Origin: Globodera rostochiensis
Lineage: Eukaryota > Nematoda > Chromadorea > Rhabditida > Heteroderidae
Direction: 5' to 3'
DNA: 64,000 bases
NCBI GenBank assembly: GCA_018350325.1
Contig: JAEVLN010000016.1
Span: 62,001-126,000 of the forward strand
The position numbers and the translations under genes were made by a program. Shown here piece after piece: positions 54,801-64,000 of this stretch. The notes under the pieces were generated by a model. That model was given only the letters and a program-made list of their open reading frames with translations. It was not told the DNA's origin and made no database searches. Positions within the stretch are counted from its first letter, which is position 1. The number at the start of each line of letters is the position of its first letter.

Positions 54801-57800
54801 CCGTTCTCTCTTTTCCCATTGTCTCAAAAGGTTGACTTCCTTAGTTTTACGTGTTCTAGCACCCATCAGTTGGCCCTCTGCTCCCAAAATGCATTTGGTG
54901 CTGTTGATTGTGATATATTTCCCATCAATTTATTTTATTTACTCGATCCCGGAATGATTATATCAAATCGGTATATCGAGCTGTCCTCAAGTCCGGGGCG
55001 CCTCACAACTTGCTCCGTCATCGCCTATTACAGGGACGTCGTATTTACCATTTTGCCATGGGAGTGGTGGGCTACCGAACCGAATCCAGACCGGAGCAAT
55101 AATTGACTTCAAACTTAACCTATCCAGACAAATTAAAAAGCATTCGAAAGCTCTTGTCGACATGAAGCTATTGTTAAGGTAAAGTTTTGCGATTGGGCAA
55201 GCTTCAAAAAAGTTATGGCCAGAAATCGGTTAAGTTTGAAGTCAGTTATTGCTCCGGTCTGAATTCGGTCCAGCCGATTGGGGTACCGAAACAAAAGCGA
55301 TTTTTAGGGGTTTCCCGTTTTTACTGCATTTTTGTTGAGGGATTTTCGAACATGCATTTTTTTATTTGAGTTGAGAATTCCCGATAGGCGCCGCCGGGAA
55401 AATTTTGAGTTTTTGCCCTCCCCCCCAATACGTATTGTCATATTCGTTTCCAGAAATATGAGTAACCTGTTTTGTTTATGAAGAACATTGCTGCTATATG
55501 CGATTCTACAAATTGCGTCAATGATCAGCATAATTGTAAGCATTCATTCGCCCACCACACTTCCCCCTCCCCCTCTAAACCCCCTCCCCCCTCCCTCCCT
55601 CTAAACCCCCTCCCTCCCTCTAAACCCCCTCCCTCCCTCTAAACCCCCTCCCCCCCTCTAAACCCCCTCCCCCCCTCTAAACCCCCTCCCCTCTCCCTCC
55701 CTCTAACCACCTTTTTACTTACTCATCTGCCTAACCGCGCAGAGAGGGAGAGAGAGGTGAGCATTAAAATTGGTTTTAAAAAGCCGCCGCGCATGGTTTG
55801 TTTGCTCTTTGAATTCCTCGCGGAACTAATTCAGAATATCTCTTGGACCGATTTGCTTCTTAAAGTGGATCGCAAAAGTGTGCTGGGGATGAATATGTAG
55901 GGTAGTGGGCTGAAGTGGGTGGGGGTGGGGAGAAGGCGATACTCCCCTCCCCCCCTCCCACTCACAAAGTCATCAGCCACTACTAACTAATTTGTCGTCT
56001 GTTGTAACGAGCTCCAAATTTGTATGAAGGCGAATTTGGTTCATGCACAGCAAGTGTTGTGCGCGAGCGACTAATTTGGAGGAAGGGGTGAACGCGGATG
56101 AGTGGGGGTGGATGCGCAACGCACTTCGTTTCGGCGTGGCGTCCTTTGGTCACCCCTCCCCTCCCCCCCTCCCCACACGCTCAGCAAAGCAACCAAAATG
56201 GGGCAAATGCCAGCTCTTCCTTCATCCATCCGCCTTCCCCTTTCATCTCAACCTGAACTCCTATTAGTATTTTTAGCCTTTTTTGCTGTTTAATGCTCAT
56301 CTGGCAGTTCCCAATCCATTTCGATCAATGTTTATTTATTAATCGGGGATGCCGGTGATGGATAATGGGAACTCCCGCCTTAAACCCCGTCTGGCATTAT
56401 CCCTGCACGTAGCTTTTCCTGTATTTCTGCAAATTTTGGAAGAATTTGTGTTGGTTCGTTTTCCGCTCGACGCCTTTGTGTTTGAGCTTCGTTTATGTTA
56501 TTATTAGTGCGATTCGAAAGTTTTAATTTCCCATTCGTTCCCCCCCCCCTCCGTTTAAGCTCTCAAATGTGGTCGGAGCAGCGCTCATTTTTTGTGGGAT
56601 TGTGCGCATTTAGCATTCATTCCCTCTACAGCAGTACACTCCATTCGGTGTGTGTGTAACGAGTGTATAAGAAAAATTGTTGAGGGTTTCCCTTTATTGA
56701 TCCCTTCCGACACTTTTTCGAGAAATGTTGAATGAATTGCGATCAGAAGAGGAAAGGAGAAGCATCCCGCCCGCTCTTTTGTGTTTCAGCTAACGCGAAT
56801 TGAAAGACAGGCGGCGGCGACCGTCTTACATTACATGGCGTATCATTAAGTCGGTTGGTGTGGCGGCGGTCGGTCGGTCGGTCGCTGGTTCACTCCGCCG
56901 TTATTCTTCAGCCCAGCCCCCCCATTTCCCATTCTCGTGTCAATTTCCCTCTGATTAGCTTAATTTTCTATCGTTTTCTCTAAACTAAAATGTATTTCTA
57001 ATCTTTTCAGCCTCCGTAATTTCCGCCCGGCCTGTGCTTGCCCACAAATCCGGCAGAATACGGGTTTATACAATACAAAACCGAAACACTCACCCTCCCC
57101 CCTCCTTTCCTCGTCCAGCTGAATGTGGCCCGCTCACCCCGTTACTGCCTTTGTTGCTAACAGTGCATGAACGACAACGACAACAATGGTGGTCGGTCTC
57201 AAGGGGCGCAGCACAATAACGAAGATCGGTAGGTTGTGGTTTATTTGGCAAAAAAGAAACCAAATTTCGTACTTTTGGTCACACAATCCCACTACTGTTA
57301 AGGGGGGAGTGTGTCTTGGGATCAATCCTCGCCTTTTTAGTGTAAAATATATCAATTGGGACGAAATGGGCGGGTAGGAATGGAAAATAGCAGTGATTAA
57401 TTCTGCTCTGCTTTTGCTGATTTTCTCCCCATTTTCGTCCTCACTCTTCCGGCGATTGATTGATGGTGAATAAATCGATCATTCAGCGTTTTGAGAGAAT
57501 GGGTGGATGCTTGTCATGGTTGGGTGGGGAGGGAGGGGAGTGGGAGGAGGGGGGGAGAGAAAAGGGGAGGGGAGAGGGGGGTAGGGAGAGGGGGGGGGGA
57601 GGGGAGAGGGGGGTAGGGAGGGGGAGGGAGGGGAGAGGGGGAGGGGGATTTCCGCCGCAGCAGAAAGAGGCCCGTCACACTTTTGCTGTACTTTTAGCGG
57701 GGTGGGATTGATTTTGTACGTGTTTTATATTATTTTATGTGCTCAGCGAGCTTATTTCTTGATCAACATTTGAATGAATAGTAAGCGACCCGTCCGAGGT

Positions 57801-58164
57801 AGGGCCTAAATTCTTATGAACGAATGTACAAAATCGATCTTTCGATGTCTCTCATGTATTCCCCCCCCCCTCCCCCTCCCCCTCTTTTTGGCCTCTCAAC
57901 GACAAACATTGAAACATATGTACGACATAAAAGTGGTCGCCATATACGCATTAATCCGCTCAACTTTTTGTGTTCATCCTTTCGGACAAAATATTCAGCC
58001 TTAACTCTCTCCCCGGTCTGCTCACTCTTATAGACTATAGACAATTCCATGATTACGCTCAATTGTCGTGCAAATTTGACACGTTTGAATTGTTTTAAAA
58101 TATTGCATTACGTTGTTTATTAGTCTTTAAAACATGAGTCTAATTACAATGGCTCTAATGTCTA
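54801..58164. other. Long intergenic region, no gene supported
   Basis: Apart from the tandem repeats listed, this has an ATTCGAAAGC-type fragment with a GGCGCCGCCG half palindrome (55140-55400), GGCGGTCGGTCGGTCGG (56865) and a G-rich block at 57530-57650. Frames such as 57186-57377 and 56043-56267 have no conserved content. The EVI5 promoter should lie near the end of this stretch, and 5' non-coding exons cannot be excluded. Confidence 0.45.
55555..55715. repeat. CCCTCCCTCTAAACCC tandem repeat
   Basis: About eight copies of a 16-18-bp unit containing CTCTAAACCCCCTCC. It resembles a telomere-like C-strand only superficially; nematode telomeres are TTAGGC, so I do not call it telomeric. Confidence 0.85.
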
Positions 58165-61100
58165 ATGAAAAGCCCTACCCCTGAAAGATCGCTTCTTCCT
58201 TTTTTCAAAATTCTCGTTGCATTTTTAGTCGGAATCAGCACTCACCAAAACGGTCATATTCCTTCGTCGGACCCCTGGGTTTCTGCCCCTTCTTCAACTC
58301 CGACGACCGATACTCAGTCCTGTTCCGATCAGACAATTGACGAGGAATTGCAAAGTGTGGACACTCCAGAGGATCCTGAAGTGGCTTCAGTGCTCAGCAA
58401 AATGGAGCAACTGAATAGGTCCCAGGCATTTGGTTCTCTTTTTATGCTTTAACTTTTGTAGGTCAAACGAAGCGGACGTTCGAAGTGTCGCATCAAAACG
58501 CTCTTCTGATTCCCACGCGGGTCGATCTTCGTCCCCGAAGGCGCCGATGGACGACGTTCATTCTTTGGCACGGAATAACTCTCTTCAGCCGACCATTGAG
58601 GATGATGAGAATTTGGACTTGTGGGCGGTGAGTGAATTGCTAAAGGGACACTTTTCACAATTCCCTTTGTTTTGCTTATTTAATTATTCGATTTAAATGT
58701 CTTTTACTTAACCTTTTAGGTGTGGGGCAATTTGGTCAAGTCGTGGGACACGGAAATGAAACGCCGTCCGAACTGTGTCAAGGTCGTCCACCGACTGATT
58801 TGTTTTTACCGTATCCCATTTTTTGAAAAACAAAAGCCTTAAGCAATAGAAGGCATTTCATATTTTCCTTTGCGGTTAAAGGAATTGGTCCGACGCGGCA
58901 TCCCCCAACACTTTCGGACCATTGCGTGGCAATTGTTGTCCGGCGCACATTCCACTCAAATCCACGACCTTTACGCTGAATACATACGCCAACCGTCCCC
59001 TTACGAAAAGGCCATAGCGAGGGACATTCCCCGGACGTTTCCCGAGTTGGAATTCTTCAAAGATGGCGGTCGCGGTCAGCAGAGTCTGTTCAACGTGATC
59101 AAAGCGTACTCACTGCACGACAGAGAGGTGGGCGGATGGAGCAGGGCTAAAGTCAAATAGAATTCCGCGAGAGAAGTGACTTTGTTCTGCGATTCATTTT
59201 TGTATACGTCCACTGCTGGCTCGTATTTAAGGGGTGTGGGGGTACGTTACCCCCCCCCCCCCAGGCACGTATTTAGGGGAAGGGGGGGGGGAGGGGTACG
59301 AGGGGTCACGTACCCCTCCCCCCCCCCAGGCACGTATTTAGGGGAAGGGGGGGGGGAGGGGTACGAGGGGTCACGTACCCCTCCCCCCCCCCAGGCACGT
59401 ATTTAGGGGAAGGGGGGGGGGAGGGGTACGAGGGGTCACGTACCCCTCCCCCCCCCCAGGCACGTATTTAGGGGAAGGGGGGGGGGGAGGGGTACGAGGG
59501 GTCACGTACCCCTCCCCCCCCCCCAGGCACGTATTTAGGGGAAGGGGGGGGGGGAGGGGTACGAGGGGTCACGTACCCCTCCCCCCCCCCAAAAAAAATC
59601 CTAAATACGTGCCTGGTCCACTCAACATTGGGGGGGGGGGGAATTTTTTTTTAGTCAACAGCCCCCCCCCCCGAAAATTTTTTTGAGAGAAAAAACAAAG
59701 GGGGGGGGGGTCTTTTCTTTTGCAAAATTTTGTATTTGGACAAATTCCTTAACAAATTGAGTCAAAAATTCAAATCCGGAGGCGCCTATCGGCACCGCCG
59801 ACCAACCACCTCTAAAAAAAGTATTTCTAAACCACTCGCAAAAAAACAAAAATGCACCCCTAGCCAACTATTCTAACAATATTTTCAGGTTGGATACTGT
59901 CAGGGTTCGGCCTTCATCGTTGGCCAATTACTCCTCCAAATGCCAGAGGAGGAGGCATTTGCTGTGTTCTTGCGTCTGATGGAGACGTATCGACTTCGGG
60001 AGCTGTACAAGCCTACTATGACAGAGTTGGGCTTGTGCATGTTCCAACTGGAAGTGATTGTGCAGGAGCAGATGCCTGATCTTCACATGCATTTGTGAGA
60101 TCATCTCCAGCATTTTGATAGAATTTACTTAATGCTCAGCAACAATATGGGCTTCGACACGTCCATGTACGCCTCCTCATGGTTTCTCACCGTTTTCCTT
60201 ACCACCGTTTCGTTGGACCTTGCCAATCGCATCATGGACTGGTTTTTGGTCGACGGAATTGATGCCATCTTTCGCATTGCCATTTCCATCCTTCAACAGT
60301 CCCGAATCGATTTGCTACAGCTGGACATGGAAGGGATGCTCAAGGTGCAATTTGATTATCTGATGGCAATTATCCTCATTAGCCTCTGATTATCTGATGG
60401 CAATTATCCTCATTAGCCTTTGATTATCTGATGGCAATTATCCTCATTAATCGTTTTATTTGTTTTAGTATTTCCAACGGGAAGTGCGGGAACGGTTTGA
60501 GAACGACCACGAATTGCTCTTCGCCATTGCATCGAAAGTGCATTTGAACGTGAAAAGGATGAAACGGCTTGAGAAGGAGTACATGTCGAAGAAGACGAAG
60601 GAGCAGGAGGAGGCGATTGAGCTCAGGGCAAGTTCACAAACTTTTGAATTATTGTTTATTCGTTTCTGACGGAAATTTATCGAATTCTGTCCATGAATGC
60701 GGCGGTTGTTTTATAATGTTTTACTTCCAATTGCCTCGTCCTCATTCCTTTTAACATCCAAATTATTCCGCCGTTATATCCCCCACCCCCCCCCCCCCCC
60801 CATCCAATTCCAATTGCTCCCCCCCCCCTCCCCCCCCCCCTTCCGCCGCCATCTGTCAATTTCTTTCTCTTTAATTAGTCATCCTTTTTCTTTGCCATAT
60901 CGTTCTTCTCTGTTTTGGCTGATTACCTGTTCGATTCCGCATTTTTGGCTGCCGTTTAACTGTCCCTTCCCTTCCCACGCATTCGTCCCTTTTACTATTC
61001 TCTCCCCCCCCCCTTCTCCCCCCCCCCCCCTCCCCCCCCCCTTCTCCCCCCCCCCCCTTCTCCCCCCCCCCTTCTCCCCCCCCCCTTCTCCCCCCCTTCT

Positions 61101-64000
61101 CCCCCCCCCTCCCCCCCCCCCTTCTCCCCCCCCCCCTTCTCCCCCCCCTTCTCCCCCCCCCCTTCTCCCCCCCTTCTCCCCCCCCCTCCCCCCCCCTTCT
61201 CCCCCCCCTTCTCCCCCCCCCCTTCTCCCCCCCCCCTTCTCCCCCCCCCCTTCTCCCCCCCCCCCTCCCCCCCCCCCCTTCTCCCCCCCCCCCCTTCCAC
61301 ACCCATCAATGGCTAATTTGATCAACTATTTGTGATTAACGACACGGAGCACGCGACTGAACCAACTTAGCCGGTCTTCTCCAATCAAACTTCCCTTCCC
61401 CTTCCGCCACTTCCCCCTCCAAAAGTGATTATTTTGCATTTGTATTTTTCTCATTACTTACAACTCGAACTGAAAATGTTGCTTTTCCTTTTGCCTTCCC
61501 TCCCTTCCCCTCCGTACGGATTGTCCATCTCACATTTCATTCACCAAATCCAGCCCACCGCGCTCGCTTCTCTCATTCGCATCCCTAAAAATGCTCGGAA
61601 TGGACGCCAAATAATTGGCGGACGACAACTCCGACAACGTTGGAAGAAAGGGCATTATTATTATTATTATATTGAAATAATGCAATTGTTATTTGCGCAA
61701 GTACACAAACTGACGGATGGCTGGACAAAGCAGTGAAGTCTTTCCGAGGGAAGCGACGAAGTGGCCCCCCCTTCCCCCACCCCCAAAATGTCAGCCAAAC
61801 CTCCCCCCCCCCATTTATTTTTCTCTTTTCTTCTCACCACTTCCTTACTTTAAAAGTGTTGTGTCGTGTGTTTAAATAATTTACATGACAATAAACATTT
61901 GGGGACACAGACACTTGAGCTCCTGTCTTTGCCTCCTTTTGTCTTCGGCATTTTTGAACTGTTTTTTGTCCAGGAAACAAAATATAATAATGCCGAAACG
62001 AACTAGGATGCTTGGCCGTCGTTTTTTGTGGACAGAAAAGGTCACTATTAAGCAAAATTAAGGGGTTTTGCAATTTAATTGGTCTGACACATTACAATAA
62101 TATGGTTTAGCGTCTTCGGACAGAGAACCGTTTGTTGCGCCAACGCATTGACTATTTGGAGCGGGAGAGTTCGGCGTTGGCCGATCGGCTGGTCAGAGGC
62201 CAAGTGGACTTGGCTCAGCAGGCAGACGCTTGTCTAAACATCTCACATGAACTAAATACACTTCGAGACATCAATTCGGAGGCCCATCGTCGATTGGAAG
62301 ACGCATATGAGACGATAAGGGAGCTGAGCTGCAAAAGGGCGAAGGACAAGGCCGGTCGAGTCGAACGGCTGACACGGCCACCAATTCGCGTTTAAAGTTT
62401 ATGAATGAGAAATCCCCTGTTCTCGAGTTCAGCAACCCGATTTATTAAAAAACATTGACTTCAGATCGATCAGGGAGCGCAAATAGATGACACGTCGATG
62501 ATCGAACATATCCATCAGTTGCAACAGGAACTGATCGAAGCACACACAAAAAAGGCAATTTAAAACAATACAAAAATGGCCAGCTTTCTTGTGTTTAGGC
62601 CGACTTGGAGAATATTGCGCGAGAGTTTAGGAGGCGAACCCAGGAGCTCGAGTCGGCCAACAAACGGCTTAAGGAGTGTCCACCGGATGGGGGCATTGCG
62701 TTGATTCAAGAGGAGTTGATCCAAGTGAAGATGAGGGAGGCCGAGGCGTCGTTGTCGCTGAAGGAAATGCGCCAAAAATTAGCTGAGGTCGAGCAGCAAT
62801 GGACGAGGTGTGGTACAAACTTTAAATGGTTGGAAAAGTAAAAGTTTCAGGTTTATGAATCTCCGTGGGATCACTGCCGTCCAACTCTCTGCTTCTCCGT
62901 CAGTCTCTTTGGACATCGCCCAATCTCCGCCCCCCTCCTCCATGGAAGAAGAACCACCACAGGAGCCATGTCAATCGCCGACTCCGCCGTCGTCCAACCA
63001 ACAAAACACTCAGCAACCCCAACAAAATCCGTCGCAAAGTGCTCGCGCACGAATTGCCAAATTAACCGCGACTCTAATGGGCGCGGTTGGGAGCAATGCC
63101 AAGTAAAAGAATGGGGCGGTTTTATGTAATGCAAAACATTGACAAGCCGAGAAAAGTTCTTCCATTTAATTACCATTATTCACTTTGCCTAGCATTAACA
63201 ATTCGTCGGCAATTAGTGAAAGCGGTGGGACGGCAGAGACTTTGGAGGGATGGAGTCAAAGGGAATTGGAGGACAATTTCATCGGGCTGAAGATTCGCGA
63301 GGCGGACACAGTGGCGGAGTTGAAGGAAATGCGGCAGAAGGTCATGGAGATGGAGACGCAAAACCACGTGTGCACCAATCAATTGAAGAGGCAAGACGAA
63401 GAGATCAGACGGTTGCGCGAAGAACGAGACACATTTGTGCAGGTCGTAGGGCATTTGGGTCGGGAAACTGTTGCATTTGGAGGCTGTTAATGCAACAAAT
63501 AACGCTTTCCATTCAAACATTCACAGATGGAACGCGAATTGCGTGAAGAGTTGAGGGACAACGAACGCAAATTGGTCGTATCGCAAAGCGAAATGAAAGA
63601 GAAAAATGGTGGGAATTCATTCGTTTTGAGCATTCTGTGCCGGTTTTTATTTGATTTTTATTCCCCCGCAGTGATGCAACGACTAAAATACACCGAAGCA
63701 TTGCAGGCAGTAGCAGAATTGAAGCAGCAAATTGCGCAGTTGGAGTCCAAAGTGATTTTATGGGAATCGAATGCATTGAATATTCAAAAACACGAATACT
63801 GTGAACAATTATAATTCGATTTTCCAACGAATTGCCACTTCAATAAATATTTGCTTAAAAATGCAAAGCTTTTGTTCGTCTCCCTCAATATTCGATATGC
63901 TATTTCATTTAGAATGCAGAAAAGGCGGCAAGAGCACAAATTCGAGGGAGTTCCGTGTATGGATTGGACAACGAATCGGTGAACTTCGAATTTCCGTTAG
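58165..64000 (+). CDS. EVI5-type TBC-domain RabGAP (3' end beyond window)
   Basis: GTPase-activating protein for Rabs. The start (58165 or an unseen upstream exon) is uncertain; acceptor TTTTTAG precedes GISTHQNG. A Ser-rich N-terminus is followed by the TBC domain: LVRRGIPQHFRTIAWQLLSG, IARDIPRTFPE with the catalytic Arg finger, SLFNVIKAYSLHDREVGYCQ with the Gln finger in YCQG, MPEEEAFAVFLRLMETYRLR, ELGLCMFQLE, SMYASSWFLTVFLTTVSLDL and LLQLDMEGMLK. The long C-terminal coiled coil begins MKRLEKEYMSKKTKEQEE. It continues after a 1.5-kb intron as RLRTENRLLRQRIDYLERE, SSALADRLVRGQVDLAQQ, EELIQVKMREAEASLSLKEM and KIREADTVAELKEMRQKV. Reading continues to 63978 and is cut by the window. A hAT MITE and poly-C tracts lie in introns. 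Confidence 0.95.
59216..59615. mobile_element. 400-bp hAT-type MITE with amplified 65-bp end, in EVI5 intron
   Basis: The left end CTGGCTCGTATTTA and right end TAAATACGTGCCTG form the TIR. The flanks GTCCACTG (59208-59215) and GTCCACTC (59616-59623) match at 7 of 8 bases. Most of the element is five tandem copies of a 65-67-bp unit that itself starts with the terminal sequence CAGGCACGTATTTAGG. Each unit also holds the palindrome-like GGGGTACGAGGGGTCACGTA with a C run. 59640-59800 is a further fragment with the GGCGCCTATCGGCACCGCCG palindrome. Confidence 0.82.
60778..61300. repeat. Poly-C / CCCCTTCT tract in EVI5 intron
   Basis: Two clusters (60780-60850 and 61000-61295) of C runs of 6-14 separated by TTCT or T, inside the intron 60629-62107. 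On the coding strand this is a very long polypyrimidine tract; the opposite strand is quadruplex-prone. No gene. Confidence 0.93.

Noticed and set aside
55555..55715. Interstitial telomere repeat
   Set aside because: The CTCTAAACCCCC unit is not TTAGGC and varies in length.
57186..57377. 63-codon frame MVVGLKGRSTITKIG...
   Set aside because: Short, no family resemblance, no neighbouring exons.
60697..61335. Pro-rich frame of 212 codons
   Set aside because: It is a reading of the poly-C tract inside an EVI5 intron.

Overview
The window is animal nuclear DNA, most likely from a nematode and plausibly a plant-parasitic (tylenchid or cyst-type) one. Genes are split by many short introns, often 30-60 bp, with TTTYAG-like acceptors. 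The protein set is metazoan: Polycomb chromodomain, PBX homeodomain, phosphorylase kinase, GAPVD1/RME-6 and EVI5. One small gene encodes an NLP-44/CAPA-type neuropeptide precursor. The species assignment is inference. Between genes the DNA is dominated by non-autonomous DNA transposons, fold-back repeats, minisatellites and many uninterrupted runs of G or C.

Layout. 1-11.6 kb is repeats only: a 42-bp minisatellite, fold-back elements and hAT-type MITEs with target-site duplications. 11.7-13.4 kb holds a Polycomb/CBX-like gene. 13.7-16.5 kb holds two more elements. 16.7-24.5 kb is a phosphorylase b kinase alpha-type regulatory subunit. Its introns hold a nested opposite-strand gene for a small secreted Gly/Pro-rich protein, a hAT MITE and a decayed Mutator-like element. 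24.6-31.9 kb is a gene-dense block: NAXE, PBX/ceh-20, a myristoylation-type glutaredoxin, the neuropeptide precursor (minus strand) and a JMJD8-like protein. 32.8-34.2 kb (minus) encodes a secreted cysteine-rich protein whose micro-exons sit in a 54-bp tandem repeat. 35.3-36.9 kb (minus) has five or six phase-compatible exons of an unrecognised protein. These abut a 4.9-kb, 38/39-bp minisatellite (36.95-41.81 kb) that probably lies in an intron. 42-47.3 kb is again repeats, including two hAT MITEs that share one target site. 47.3-53.0 kb is GAPVD1/RME-6 (RasGAP plus VPS9), followed by a truncated duplicate of one of its exons. 54-58 kb is low complexity. 58.2-64 kb is an EVI5-type TBC RabGAP that runs off the window.

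Functional themes. No operon logic is visible. Two genes act on Rab GTPases and endosomal traffic (GAPVD1 and EVI5). NAXE repairs damaged NAD(P)H, PHKA controls glycogen breakdown, and CBX and PBX regulate developmental transcription. Four short secreted-protein or neuropeptide genes are nested in or tucked between the large genes. The most unusual signal is the transposon population. At least five fold-back families have terminal inverted repeats built from their own short tandem units. One contains a Mutator-like transposase remnant. A GC-rich palindrome recurs inside otherwise different hAT elements. All exon models come from reading splice consensus and phase by eye; no transcript evidence was available.
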